Source: Lachnospiraceae bacterium
GTDB taxonomy: Bacteria > Bacillota > Clostridia > Lachnospirales > Lachnospiraceae
Assembly: GCA_910575775.1 (NCBI GenBank)
Contig: CAJTEY010000013.1
Span: 30,878 to 94,877 of the forward strand
Length of the DNA stretch: 64,000 bases
Direction of reading: 5' to 3'
Positions 8,502 through 17,173 of this stretch are shown here, piece after piece (the first letter of the stretch is position 1; each line of letters starts with the position of its first letter). The notes under the pieces were generated by a model. It was not told where the DNA came from. It saw only the letters and a list, made by a program, of their open reading frames with translations, and made no database searches. The translations under genes and the position numbers were made by a program.

Positions 8502-9181
8502 TTCTTTATCCCCCCAACCCACATATAGCCCATGCCGTAGACAGTCTTGATATATTGCAGGCTGCCAGCTTCAATTTTTCCCCGGATGCGGCTGACCGCA
8601 ACGGTCAAGGCGTGTTCATCCACAAAGTTTTCGTCCGCGTCCCACAGCTTTTCAAGAAGCACCTGCCGGGTCAGAACGGTTTGCGGATTCCGCACCAGTA
8701 CTTTGAGTAAACGGTATTCCATCGGAGTGAAGATAACCGGCTCCCCCGCAAGGGCAGCGGTCAATTCCGAAAAATTGATGGACAATGTACCGTCTGTGTA
8801 GCAATCGCCACCTGTCTGCTTCTGGATGCGGGCCAGCAGTGCTGAAACCTTCTTGCGAAATACGCTGATCGGAAACGGCTTTGTTACATAGTCATCTGCT
8901 CCCAACTCAAAGCCTTTCAGCTGGTCGCTCTCCATATCGTTTGCTGTCAGGAAAATCACGGCGGTATCCGGACGGCGCTCTTTGATTTCTGCACAGAAGT
9001 CAAAGCCGTTTCCATCAGGCAGGTTGACATCCAGCACGATCAGATCATAGTCCTGCGCTTCGCAGAGGCTGACCGCTTCTGATTTTGTCATGGCAGCGTC
9101 CACTGTGTAGCCAGCCGCCGAAAGATTGTAGCAAAGGGTGTTGTTTAAAAGGCGCTCATCCTCAACTACTAAAAGTCTCAT
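8498..9181 (-). CDS. OmpR/PhoB-family response regulator
   Basis: 227 residues from ATG 9181 after GGAAGG. Receiver domain: acidic pocket VVEDE, phospho-acceptor Asp51 in LIVLDVNLPDG, Thr in FLTAND and Lys in TKPF. The C-terminal winged helix is of the Trans_reg_C type (FTPMEYRLLKVLVRNPQTVLTRQVLLEKLW, then VDEHALTVAVSRIRGKI and YIKTVYGMGYMW). It overlaps the kinase by four bases, so the two are translationally coupled. AATGTCAC boxes before this gene and before both downstream promoters suggest autoregulation and control of the ABC operon and immunity island. Confidence 0.95.
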   Translation of the reverse strand: MRLLVVEDERLLNNTLCYNLSAAGYTVDAAMTKSEAVSLCEAQDYDLIVLDVNLPDGNGFDFCAEIKERRPDTAVIFLTANDMESDQLKGFELGADDYVTKPFPISVFRKKVSALLARIQKQTGGDCYTDGTLSINFSELTAALAGEPVIFTPMEYRLLKVLVRNPQTVLTRQVLLEKLWDADENFVDEHALTVAVSRIRGKIEAGSLQYIKTVYGMGYMWVGGIKK

Positions 9182-9198
9182 GGTTTCACTTCCTTCCT

Positions 9199-9363
9199 TA
9201 GAACCTGTTTCGTATCTTCCCAAACGCCGTCTGGCGAGTCTTTTGCCGCCATACTTCGCTAAATTTTTTTGAAATCCACAAAGGATTCCTGCAAAAATTT
9301 ATCTTCGTCTGGCAACAAAATCCTTCGCCAGCCGACATTTTTCCAGATACAAAACAGGTTCTT
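9199..9363. repeat. imperfect palindromic element, MITE-like
   Basis: About 165 bp that reads nearly the same on both strands. The left end AGAACCTGTTTCGTATCT (from 9200) is mirrored at the right by AGATACAAAACAGGTTCT (ending about 9362). Further in, GTCTGGCGA is mirrored by TCGCCAGCC, and AAATTTTTTTG by the complement of CAAAAATTT. No coding capacity. It separates the response regulator start from its upstream AATGTCAC box. Confidence 0.6.
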
Positions 9364-9380
9364 AATCAGAATACCACTAA

Positions 9381-9388
9381 AATGTCAC
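9381..9388 (-). promoter_or_regulatory. AATGTCAC box upstream of response regulator gene
   Basis: Single copy of the 8-bp box that also occurs in the ABC operon promoter, in the palindrome at 4901-4928 and in the duplicated promoter. Position upstream of the regulator gene suggests autoregulation. A single 8-mer is weak evidence by itself. Confidence 0.35.
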
Positions 9389-9431
9389 AAAAATATCATA
9401 AAATAGGATCAGGAATAAAATATTGAACATA

Positions 9432-9817
9432 TCACCTTTCATAGCCGTAGTTCAGCTCGTTTCGATAATCGCTTATATAGTGGGGGCAGACCCCGGTGAT
9501 TTGATAACGCGCCTCCCCCAGACAGCGGACGCGGATCTGATAATGGCAATCCCGGTCCAACTGTTCCAGAGTCTTGGCGATGCGTGAGGGGGAGGGGGCC
9601 GCAGCTGCTCTGGTCCGAAATGGGGTGTATGGAGCAGTTTGTAAAACGCTTTAATGTCCGTAAGCTGGAATTCTGTAATTTGATAGCTGGCGAAGATGGT
9701 AAGGATAAAACCGAGCTGGAGCTTGAGGGTACAGCCGCAGAGGACCCTTGGCGTCCGACTGCGGGTACTGGTGCAGAAATACTGTATCTCGGCTCGCTGT
9801 GTGTTTGACCAGTCCAT
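9432..9817 (-). pseudogene. frameshifted small gene, unknown function
   Basis: From ATG 9817, preceded by TTGGAGGGA, a frame encodes MDWSNTQRAEIQYF... through FQLTDIKAFYKLLHTPHFGPEQLRPP. At the G-rich run 9588-9598 the sense-looking sequence continues in another frame as AKTLEQLDRDCHYQIRVR and ...YQITGVCPHYISDYRNELNYGYER, ending at TGA 9432. The total length (386 bases) is not a multiple of three, so one indel is needed to join them. The good ribosome site and the protein-like composition of both halves support a recently broken gene or a sequencing error in the homopolymer. I do not recognise the family. Confidence 0.5.
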
Positions 9818-9862
9818 ACATTCCCTCCAACATAAAATTCCCAAATAAGCCGGAAGTAATAC

Positions 9863-10705
9863 TCACCGCTTTCTCCGCAGAATAACGGCGCCGCAGACAA
9901 ATAAATACCCTATGATAGCAATTATTGAAGCTTCTACTCCAAATCCAGCTCCGGTTACCAACACATAATCTGAGGGGATGATAATTGAAAAAATAGGCTC
10001 TCCATAAATGCCCTGTGCAGTTGTGATATGTATCATGTCAGTCACAAAAACAAAATTCCATACTGCATGAAGCAAGCCGCTGTTGCTTATGGAGTTCCCC
10101 ATATATGTGATAAGAGAAAACATGATGCCTACCAATGTTCCACTAATCACCAGCAACGAGATACCTGCAACGCTAAACGCATCCATCGAGGGAATATGCA
10201 TCAAGCTGAACAAAAAGGACGGAAGCAAAACAGCAACAACTTTCCCCCACTTTAGTTCAAGCAATTTTAGAATATATCCACGAAACAGCATCTCTTCTAA
10301 AACGCCTGCTTTCAAAGCTGCAATGGCGGAATAGATGACCGCTGCAATTATCTCTCCTGCATTTAAAGCTGTCATTGTCGAGTCGCCTATTATGAAATAG
10401 CAGATAACCACAAAAAACGGAAGGATAACGGCATATGAAAAGGCCCATTTTTTAATTGATAAGGTAATTCTAAAACTCTCCATTTTGAGGCGGAGAATCT
10501 TTATCGTGTATAGCCAAAATAATAAATAAGTAAATACGAAACACCCCAACGTCCGTAAAACAGAATATAGGCCCCGTATTGGCAATTCAACTATTGAGAA
10601 AAGCAAATCAAATACCAGGCTGTTAAGCAGATCACCTACAAGAAACAGTAAAACATAGGCAACAATATGCCCAATTATTTTCCCTTTTGAAAATTGCAGT
10701 TCCAT
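9863..10705 (-). CDS. CPBP-family intramembrane metalloprotease
   Basis: 280 residues, almost entirely hydrophobic with about seven to eight membrane segments. The CPBP (Abi/Rce1-like) motifs are present in order: EEMLFRGYILK with the paired catalytic glutamates (about residue 137), FSLMHIP (second motif His) and the third motif HAVWNF. Family members cleave CAAX-type or bacteriocin-related peptides in the membrane or serve in bacteriocin self-immunity. It is a single gene on the minus strand; the neighbouring frameshifted gene starts 45 bases downstream and may once have been cotranscribed. Substrate unknown. Confidence 0.9.
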   Translation of the reverse strand: MELQFSKGKIIGHIVAYVLLFLVGDLLNSLVFDLLFSIVELPIRGLYSVLRTLGCFVFTYLLFWLYTIKILRLKMESFRITLSIKKWAFSYAVILPFFVVICYFIIGDSTMTALNAGEIIAAVIYSAIAALKAGVLEEMLFRGYILKLLELKWGKVVAVLLPSFLFSLMHIPSMDAFSVAGISLLVISGTLVGIMFSLITYMGNSISNSGLLHAVWNFVFVTDMIHITTAQGIYGEPIFSIIIPSDYVLVTGAGFGVEASIIAIIGYLFVCGAVILRRKR

Positions 10706-10995
10706 CTGAGTTCCTCCACTCCATAAATAAAAATTATTAAATCGCTATGGGCAAAGTATACCACCGACGCAAGCGGCCTTCAACCTTGAATAAGAACCTA
10801 CAAATGTCAAGATCTGAAGTGTGGCGTGCTCTAAAAAATGCCCCCAAAAGAGGAAAGCCCCCGATAAATCAAAACTTGCACAGCATTACAAGCAATATTG
10901 AATACCATATCAGTCTCCATCTGAGTCTCGAACAATTCAATATGGTAATGAGTGTAGAGAGGGCTGTCAGAAACAGCTCTTTTTTCAATTTCTGG
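10706..10995. other. intergenic region without recognised gene
   Basis: About 290 bases between the divergent protease gene and the arabinoside operon promoter. I see no convincing reading frame. Near its end is a terminator-like hairpin (listed separately), which hints that a short transcript or degraded gene once ended here. Confidence 0.5.
10956..10986 (+). terminator. intrinsic terminator-like hairpin
   Basis: GAGGGCTGT and ACAGCTCT form a short stem followed by TTTTTT. No intact gene lies directly upstream on this strand, so it may shield the following promoter from read-through. Confidence 0.5.
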
Positions 10996-11024
10996 TTGAC
11001 AGTTCATTGTACAATGTGTATAAT
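10996..11024 (+). promoter_or_regulatory. sigma-A promoter of arabinoside operon 1
   Basis: Perfect TTGACA (10996-11001), 17-bp spacer and TATAAT (11019-11024). The spacer contains the palindrome ATTGTACAAT (11006-11015), a possible operator. Transcription would start near 11031, leaving a leader of about 280 bases before the solute-binding protein. Confidence 0.8.
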
Positions 11025-11030
11025 TTCCAT

Positions 11031-11309
11031 ATAGCGTACACGAGTACGCAACAGAAAGTTGCACATATAGGAGAAGACAGATCACTATATTTTGCAGTTG
11101 AAAAAACGGAAATGATATCTGTGTTGTGGGAGGAACGCAAAAAAATACCCCAACCGCTATAGTCCCCGCGAAAGAACTGATAGGCCGTTAGGATATTTTT
11201 TACATCCGTTATTTTAAAGCATTTCTGCATAAATGTAAAGTATCTGTCAACAAACGGCGGGAGGATTGCCATCTTCCCGCAGCAGGCAGCCACAGACAGG
11301 AGGTTTACA
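11031..11309 (+). other. long 5' leader with hairpins
   Basis: The predicted RNA begins with a stem GCGTAC-ACGA-GTACGC (11034-11049) and ends with a hairpin built from GCGGGA and TCCCGC (11257-11280) before the ribosome site AGGAGG. I recognise no known riboswitch class in it. Confidence 0.4.
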
Positions 11310-12653
11310 ATGAGAAAGAAATGGGTAAGCGCACTTTTGAGTGCGGCAATGTGCATCACATTACTGGCAGGATGCGGAGGAAATACAAATCAGACAGCGT
11401 CTGGCGATACGGCGGACACGAAGCAGGAGGAGCAGGTATCTGCGGACACACAGGCGGATGGTAGCGATGCGGCGGGCACGGCGTCCGGGGAGAAGATCAC
11501 GTTACAGTTCTGGAATGTGTTTACCGGCTCCGACGGGGATATTCTGCGGGAGATCGTAGACAACTATAATAAGACGAATACGGATAACATTGAGATTCAG
11601 ATGGACATTATGCCGAATGACCAGCTTCAGCAGAAGCTTCCCGCAGCGATCGCTACGGGTACCGCGCCCGATTTTGTGCTGTTTGGCGTGGAGAACATTG
11701 CGCCCTATGTGAGCAATGATTCGCTGGAAGATATCAGTGATTTCTGGGATGTGACAGGTGTTGATAAGAGCAATATCCTGGAGAATGTGCTGGAGCTTTC
11801 CCATGTGGACGGTAAGCTGTATGGGGCGCCGATGCAGTATAATGTGAGCTACTTATACTGGAACAAAGATCTGTTCAGAGATGCGGGATTAGATCCTGAA
11901 AAGGCGCCTGCCACAATGGAGGAGCTGGCGGAGTATGCGGTGAAGCTGACGAACCCGGAGAAGAACCAGTTTGGTCTTGCGCTTCCCACAAGCGTTACAT
12001 ACATGCAGTTCTTATGGGCTAACGGCGGCGATGCGGATGATCCCGATACGAATACCAATCTGTTAGATTCGGAAGAGAACGTCAAAACACTGGAATGGCT
12101 GCAGGATCTGACGGTAAATAAGAAGGTGTCCCCGAACAACATCACCGGGCCGGAGGCGGACACCATGCTTCAGGCGGGTCAGATCGGTATGTACATGAGC
12201 GGCCCCTGGCAGATCAACGGACTGCGGGCACAGGGCATTGACTTTGGCATTGCGCCCTGCGTGGCTGGCAGCGCCGGCGCCTTTTCCCCGGCAGGCGGAT
12301 GCAGCTATGTGATTCCCAAAGGCACAGAGGAAAGCCATAAGCTGGCGGCATATAAGTTCATGCAGTACTGGCTGACGGATGATATTTTGAAGGAGTGGTC
12401 CCAGAGAAACGGATTCCCGGTATGGTCGAAGACATTGATGGAGGATCCGGAGATCCAGGGGGACGAGGTTCTGAGCGCCATCTCCAAAGCGACGGAGATA
12501 GGCCGTTCCTATAATCTTGGTTACTCGCTGGCAAGCCAGATTGACAATGATGTGATGATTCCGCTGTTCGAGAAGGTGATGTCGGGCGCGGCGGCGCCGC
12601 AGGATGCTTTGAAGGAGGCGTCCGAAGCAATGGACAGGGTGCTTGCACAGTAG
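11310..12653 (+). CDS. extracellular solute-binding lipoprotein, CUT1 sugar ABC importer
   Basis: 447 residues with a lipoprotein signal (MRKKWVSALLSAAMCITLLAGCGG; lipobox Cys about 22) and then a Ser/Asp/Gly-rich linker. The mature domain has the sugar-binding family 1 start ITLQFWNVFTGSDGD, MDIMPNDQLQQKLPAAIATGTAPDFVLFG and the late GPWQINGLRAQGIDFGIAP. It captures an oligosaccharide outside the membrane and delivers it to the permeases at 12720-14460. The GH51 enzyme and LacI regulator in the same operon point to arabinose-containing oligosaccharides. No ATPase gene accompanies it. Confidence 0.92.
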   Translation: MRKKWVSALLSAAMCITLLAGCGGNTNQTASGDTADTKQEEQVSADTQADGSDAAGTASGEKITLQFWNVFTGSDGDILREIVDNYNKTNTDNIEIQMDIMPNDQLQQKLPAAIATGTAPDFVLFGVENIAPYVSNDSLEDISDFWDVTGVDKSNILENVLELSHVDGKLYGAPMQYNVSYLYWNKDLFRDAGLDPEKAPATMEELAEYAVKLTNPEKNQFGLALPTSVTYMQFLWANGGDADDPDTNTNLLDSEENVKTLEWLQDLTVNKKVSPNNITGPEADTMLQAGQIGMYMSGPWQINGLRAQGIDFGIAPCVAGSAGAFSPAGGCSYVIPKGTEESHKLAAYKFMQYWLTDDILKEWSQRNGFPVWSKTLMEDPEIQGDEVLSAISKATEIGRSYNLGYSLASQIDNDVMIPLFEKVMSGAAAPQDALKEASEAMDRVLAQ

Positions 12654-12671
12654 GGGTACAGGGAAAAACCG

Positions 12672-12699
12672 AAAGAACCGTCGTTTTCGGCGGTTCTTT
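12672..12699 (+). terminator. intercistronic hairpin (attenuator or RNA stabiliser)
   Basis: AAAGAACCG (12672-12680) pairs with CGGTTCTTT (12691-12699) between the solute-binding protein and the first permease. Only a short U-run follows, so partial termination or 3' protection of the binding-protein message is more likely than a full stop. Confidence 0.6.
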
Positions 12700-12719
12700 G
12701 CACTTTACGGGAGAAAATT

Positions 12720-13631
12720 ATGACCAACAGTAAAAAGAAGAAAAAGTATGTGGCGCAGAACCAGAAGAGCGCGTATCTTTTTATATTACCGTCTATGATC
12801 GTCTTATCGGTATTTGTGTTTATCCCGCTGATTGCTTCCTTTGTAATCAGCATTACCGATATGAACATTTTTATGAAAGATGTCAGTTTTGTGGGGTTTA
12901 AAAACTTTACCCGCCTGTTCTCGGACAACAGGGTGTCGAATGCCACGTTTAACAGTCTCTATTTCACCTTGCTCGAGGTGCCGCTGCAGGTGGGACTGGC
13001 CCTGCTTTTGACGGTGTGTCTTGCAAAGAACAACAGGTATTGCAAGATGCTGCGTTCCGTCTATTATCTGCCCTTTGTCTGTTCCATGACGGCAATCGGC
13101 ATTGTGTGGTCCATGCTGCTTGACCCTAACATGGGGCTTGTGGCCTACTGGCTGAAGCAGGCAGGTTTTGAGACGGCGGCCTTTTTAAAAGACCCGGAGT
13201 TTGCCATGCCTACAGTGATTGCCGTGACAGCCTGGAAAGGCTTTGGCTATACGCTGACGCTTCTTGCGGCGGCGGTGCTAAACATCCCCCAGTCGCTTTA
13301 CGAGGCGGCGCAGATGGATGGGGCGGGGAGCTTTCAGAAGTTTATCCATATTACCATACCAGGAATCTGGGCAACCATCAGTTTCTGCATTGTCACAACG
13401 ACCATAGGCGCCATGCAGATGTTTGACCAGGCTTATGTTATGACGCAGGGCGGGCCACTGAACAAGACAGAGACGGTGGTGCAGTATATTTATGACAGGG
13501 GATTCCAGACGGCGCCCTATGATCTCGGCTATGCGTCGGCGATCTCCGTGTACCTGTTTGTGATCGTGGCGGTGATGACTTTTGTGCTTCGCAGGTTCGT
13601 GCTGAAGGGAGGTGAGGATGCGGATGCGTAA
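12720..13631 (+). CDS. CUT1 sugar ABC transporter permease (MalF/LacF type)
   Basis: 303 residues with six predicted membrane segments after a Lys-rich N-terminus. The start ATG 12720 follows ACGGGAG. The binding-protein-dependent permease EAA loop is visible as SLYEAAQMDGAGSFQKFIHITIP (about residues 196-218), which contacts the ATPase. The pattern FILPSMIVLSVFVFIPLIASF at the start and GGPLNKTETVVQYIYDRGF near the end are typical of the first CUT1 permease. It forms a heterodimer with the next gene, whose start lies inside its last codons. Confidence 0.93.
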   Translation: MTNSKKKKKYVAQNQKSAYLFILPSMIVLSVFVFIPLIASFVISITDMNIFMKDVSFVGFKNFTRLFSDNRVSNATFNSLYFTLLEVPLQVGLALLLTVCLAKNNRYCKMLRSVYYLPFVCSMTAIGIVWSMLLDPNMGLVAYWLKQAGFETAAFLKDPEFAMPTVIAVTAWKGFGYTLTLLAAAVLNIPQSLYEAAQMDGAGSFQKFIHITIPGIWATISFCIVTTTIGAMQMFDQAYVMTQGGPLNKTETVVQYIYDRGFQTAPYDLGYASAISVYLFVIVAVMTFVLRRFVLKGGEDADA

Positions 13632-14460
13632 AAAAATCGGAAAGATAACGTTGGCTGCGGTGTTTGGATATCTGTTTACGTTTCTGATCGCCATTACGGT
13701 GCTGATCCCCATTCTGTGGCTGCTTGTCTCATCCTTTAAGACCGATGTGGGCGTGATCAAGTTTCCGCCCCGGTTTTTCCCGGAAGAATGGACGCTGCAT
13801 CAGTACCTGTATGTGGGGGACAGCATTCCGATCTTTGAAATGACGAAGAATACCGTATTCTTTGCGGGAGGTGTGACGGTAATCAGCCTGTTGTTTGACT
13901 CTATGGCAGGCTACGCTTTTGCAAGGATGCGTTTTAAAGGCTCCAAGGTTTTGTTTTCCATCATTCTGCTGACGATGATGGTGCCGTTCCAGATTATTAT
14001 GACGCCGCTTTACATCGAGGTGTATAAGCTGCATCTTCTGGACAGTTATCTTGGGCTGATCCTGCCGAGGGCGACAAGTGCCTTTGGCATTTATATGATG
14101 AGTTCCTTCTTCCAGGGACTGCCGAAGTCATTGGAGGAATCGGGAAGGATAGACGGCATGAGCGAATTTCGGATTTTTTGGTCCATTATGATGCCGTTAT
14201 GTAAACCGGCACTGGTGAGTCTGGGCATCTTCCATTTTATGAATAACTGGAACGATCTGCTCTATCCGCTGATGCTCACCAGTTCCCAGAATAAGCGGAC
14301 GCTTTCGGCGGGACTTGCGGTTCTGGTGGGAAATAAGGTGATTAAGTACGGGCCGACGCTGGCTGCAACAATGATCTCTCTGACGCCGCTTCTGATCCTG
14401 TATATTTTCTGTCAGAAGTATTTCATAGAGGGTGTGGCGGCATCCGGGGTGAAGGAGTAG
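13618..14460 (+). CDS. CUT1 sugar ABC transporter permease (MalG/LacG type)
   Basis: 280 residues. ATG 13618 has AGGGAGG five bases upstream; ATG 13624 is the alternative, and GTG 13612 is too close to the site. The gene overlaps the previous permease by 14 bases, so they are translationally coupled. Six membrane segments are predicted, with the EAA loop SLEESGRIDGMSEFRIFWSIMMP and the C-terminal YFIEGVAASGVKE typical of the MalG side. It completes the importer with the 11310 binding protein; the ATPase must come from elsewhere, as in MsmX-dependent systems. Confidence 0.93.
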   Translation: MRMRKKIGKITLAAVFGYLFTFLIAITVLIPILWLLVSSFKTDVGVIKFPPRFFPEEWTLHQYLYVGDSIPIFEMTKNTVFFAGGVTVISLLFDSMAGYAFARMRFKGSKVLFSIILLTMMVPFQIIMTPLYIEVYKLHLLDSYLGLILPRATSAFGIYMMSSFFQGLPKSLEESGRIDGMSEFRIFWSIMMPLCKPALVSLGIFHFMNNWNDLLYPLMLTSSQNKRTLSAGLAVLVGNKVIKYGPTLAATMISLTPLLILYIFCQKYFIEGVAASGVKE

Positions 14461-14537
14461 GCAGGTAGCGCGCGGGCAGCGCATAAACAGGACAAAAGAC
14501 TTGAGAAATCAATAAAAATAAGGAGAACCGTAACGAC

Positions 14538-16052
14538 ATGGAGAAAATAAAAGCGCGGATCACTGTGAATAAGAAATTTGTAAGGGGTGAGATTGACAGG
14601 AGGATTTACGGCTCTTTCGTGGAGCATATGGGCCGGGTGGTCTATTCGGGCATCTATGAACCGGGACATGAAACTGCGGACGAGAATGGATTCCGGCAGG
14701 ATGTGCTGGAGAAAGTAAAGCAGATGGGCGTCACAGCCGTGCGCTATCCGGGAGGGAACTTTGTTTCCTGCTATGACTGGCGTGACGGCGTGGGACCGGC
14801 CAAGGGGCGTCCCCGCAGGCTGGAGATTGCATGGCGCGCCATCGAGACCAATGAGGTCGGGATCAATGAATTTATGCGCTGGGCAGAGAAAGCGGGGATT
14901 GAGCCGGTGTTTGCCGTAAATCTGGGGACGAAGGGGATTGAGAACGCGGTGTCCCTTGTGGAGTACTGTAATATCAAGGAGGGAACCTTTTACAGTGACT
15001 GGCGAAAGGAACACGGGGTGGAAAACCCATACGGCATCAAGACATGGTGTCTTGGAAATGAGATGGACGGCGACTGGCAGATCGGGCATAAGACGGCACA
15101 GGAGTACGGCAGGCTGGCACAGGAGACGGCAAAGGCCATGAAACAGGTGGACAACAGCATTGAGCTTGTCTCCTGCGGCAGTTCCAAGTCCGATATGAAA
15201 ACTTATCCCGACTGGGAGGCGGAAACGCTGAAATATACATATCCTTATGTGGATTATGTTTCCCTGCACCAGTACTACGGCGGGCAGGAACTGGGCACGG
15301 AGAATTTCCTTTCCCAGTCGCTTGACATGGAGCGGTATATCAAAACGGTGATCGGGACGTGCGACTATGTGAAGGCATGGCACCGTTCGGACAAGACGCT
15401 GTACATCAGCTTTGACGAGTGGGGCGTGTGGTCGGTGCCGGATCAGGTTGTGGCGGCTTCGGTGGATGAAAGTCCCTGGCAGGTGGCGCCGCATCTGAGC
15501 GAACAGATTTACACAATGGAAGATTCTCTCCTGTTTGCCGGAATGATGATGAACTTTTTAAAGTATGCGGACCGCATTAAGATTGCATGTCAGTCCCTGC
15601 TGACCAATATCAGCGCGGCAATTATGACCGAGCGGGGCGGGGAGGTGTGGGTGCAGCCGATTTACTATCCCTTTATGCATATGGCCAATTATGGGGTGGG
15701 TAAAACCCTGCTTGGTGTGGACGAAATACCTTGTTATGACTGTGATCTCAGCAAAGATGTGCCCTGTGTGGATTATGCGGTTGTTTATAATGAGGAGGAA
15801 AGGGAAGTGGTTCTGTTTGCCGTAAACCGCACGGGGAAAGAGGCGGAGGTGGATCTGGAGCTGCAGGGATTTGATGCAGTCTGCGTCAAGGAGCATATCA
15901 CCATGCACTGCGAGGACAGGAAAACGACCAATCTGGAAAATCATCATGCGGTAAGGCCGCAGCAGACGGATCAAAGTGTTCTTCGGGACAGCAAAGTGAA
16001 AAGTATTCTGCCGTCTTTTTCCTGGAATATGGTACGAATTGAAATTCTGTGA
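14538..16052 (+). CDS. alpha-L-arabinofuranosidase, GH51
   Basis: 504 residues, usual length for bacterial cytoplasmic GH51, with no signal peptide. It starts with the family pattern RRIYGSFVEHMGRVVYSGIYEPGHETADENG and VTAVRYPGGNFVSCYDWRDGVGP. The acid/base glutamate lies in TWCLGNEMDGDWQIG and the nucleophile in YISFDEWGVW; both are intact. It releases L-arabinose from imported arabino-oligosaccharides. It ends the operon with the binding protein and two permeases. It is only distantly similar to the second GH51 at 38651, so the two probably prefer different substrates. Confidence 0.93.
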   Translation: MEKIKARITVNKKFVRGEIDRRIYGSFVEHMGRVVYSGIYEPGHETADENGFRQDVLEKVKQMGVTAVRYPGGNFVSCYDWRDGVGPAKGRPRRLEIAWRAIETNEVGINEFMRWAEKAGIEPVFAVNLGTKGIENAVSLVEYCNIKEGTFYSDWRKEHGVENPYGIKTWCLGNEMDGDWQIGHKTAQEYGRLAQETAKAMKQVDNSIELVSCGSSKSDMKTYPDWEAETLKYTYPYVDYVSLHQYYGGQELGTENFLSQSLDMERYIKTVIGTCDYVKAWHRSDKTLYISFDEWGVWSVPDQVVAASVDESPWQVAPHLSEQIYTMEDSLLFAGMMMNFLKYADRIKIACQSLLTNISAAIMTERGGEVWVQPIYYPFMHMANYGVGKTLLGVDEIPCYDCDLSKDVPCVDYAVVYNEEEREVVLFAVNRTGKEAEVDLELQGFDAVCVKEHITMHCEDRKTTNLENHHAVRPQQTDQSVLRDSKVKSILPSFSWNMVRIEIL

Positions 16053-16064
16053 TAAAATATAAAC

Positions 16065-16103
16065 GCGAAACTTAGTGCTTTTACAAGAAGTACTAAGTTT
16101 CGC
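16065..16103. promoter_or_regulatory. perfect inverted repeat between GH51 and LacI genes
   Basis: Twelve-bp perfect arms (GCGAAACTTAGT and its complement) separated by 15 bases. No U-run follows, so it is not an obvious terminator. It may be an operator for the LacI-family protein that follows or an RNA hairpin separating the two messages. Confidence 0.55.
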
Positions 16104-16136
16104 CGAATAAAAGCCAGTCATAAAGGGGGATAAGCG

Positions 16137-17141
16137 GTGGCGATAACAGCGAAGGAACTTGCCGAAATGTGTGGTGTTTCGAGGATGACCGTGCACCGGG
16201 CGCTCACAGATACAGGAAGGATCAACCCCCAGACGAAGGAATTAATTCAGGCCAAGGCGAAGGAATGCGGCTACCGGCCGGATCTGCTGGCGCGAGGGCT
16301 GGTAAAAGGACAGACCTTTTACATAGGCGTGGTGGTGCTTGATGTGAACAACAGATATTTCTCGCAGATGCTCAGCGCCATCAGCACAGAGGCGCGCAAG
16401 CGGGGGTATTTTGTCAACATCACGCTCCATGAAGAGAACAAGGAGATGGAAAAGGAGCAGTTGGAGCGGCTGGTGGATTACCATGTGGATGGCATTATCC
16501 TCTCCTCGGTCAACCAGGGAAAGGCGTACAGGGATTTTCTGAGGAGTCTCGACACGCCCGTTGTGACGATAGGAAATAAAATTTCGGACGGCATTCCGTT
16601 TGTCAGCATCAAGGAGAAAGAAGCGGCGGGGGAAGCTGCGGAGACGATCTTAAAAAAAGGTTACAAAAAAATCGTTTTCGTGTGCCCGCCCCTGGAGCAG
16701 ACCGAGGGAAACACCTATGTGCACCGGCAGCGTCTGGAGGGCTTTACGGAGGCGGTGGAGAGGTGGAAACATACCGGGAACAAGACGGTGGAGAGTCTGG
16801 TGATCGGTGTCCGGGAAGGGTTTGTGGATCGTGCCTTTGAAGAACTGCAGATTTCCGAAAAGAGAACGGCTTTTTTCTGCTCCGGCGATGTCTTTGCCCT
16901 GGACATTATGAAATATATGACAGGAAAGGGAAAAAAGGCCGGGGCGGATTACGGAATTGTAGGGTTCGACGGCATTGACGTTTTGGACTATGTGACGCCG
17001 CGGCTTTATACCATCTATAATCCTGTGGAACCTGTGGCGAAGGAGGCGGTGAAGCTTCTCTTCAGGCTGATGAACGGGGAAGCGGCGGGAGATGAGACGG
17101 TGATATTGGACTGTAAAATGATGGCGGGCGATACGTTGTGA
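16137..17141 (+). CDS. LacI-family transcriptional regulator
   Basis: 334 residues from GTG 16137, preceded by AAAGGGGGATAAGC. The N-terminal helix-turn-helix is AKELAEMCGVSRMTVHRALTDTGRINPQTKELI followed by the hinge YRPDLLARGLVKGQ. The periplasmic-binding-like core includes IGVVVLDVNNRYFSQM, YHVDGIILSSV and GIVGFDGIDVLDYVTPRLYTI. It probably represses the adjacent arabinoside transport/GH51 operon until a sugar signal binds. The palindromes at 11006-11015 and 16065-16103 are candidate operators, but no direct match between the two was seen. Confidence 0.92.
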   Translation: MAITAKELAEMCGVSRMTVHRALTDTGRINPQTKELIQAKAKECGYRPDLLARGLVKGQTFYIGVVVLDVNNRYFSQMLSAISTEARKRGYFVNITLHEENKEMEKEQLERLVDYHVDGIILSSVNQGKAYRDFLRSLDTPVVTIGNKISDGIPFVSIKEKEAAGEAAETILKKGYKKIVFVCPPLEQTEGNTYVHRQRLEGFTEAVERWKHTGNKTVESLVIGVREGFVDRAFEELQISEKRTAFFCSGDVFALDIMKYMTGKGKKAGADYGIVGFDGIDVLDYVTPRLYTIYNPVEPVAKEAVKLLFRLMNGEAAGDETVILDCKMMAGDTL

Positions 17142-17173
17142 GAAACATGTGAAACAAAGAGGGGGGGCAGACG

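Noticed and set aside
11031..11309. Riboswitch in the leader of the first importer
   Set aside because: Hairpins are present, but none of the conserved cores I know could be matched.
14412..15494. 360-codon open frame antisense to the first GH51 gene
   Set aside because: Same reasoning: overlaps a well supported enzyme gene and has shadow-like composition.
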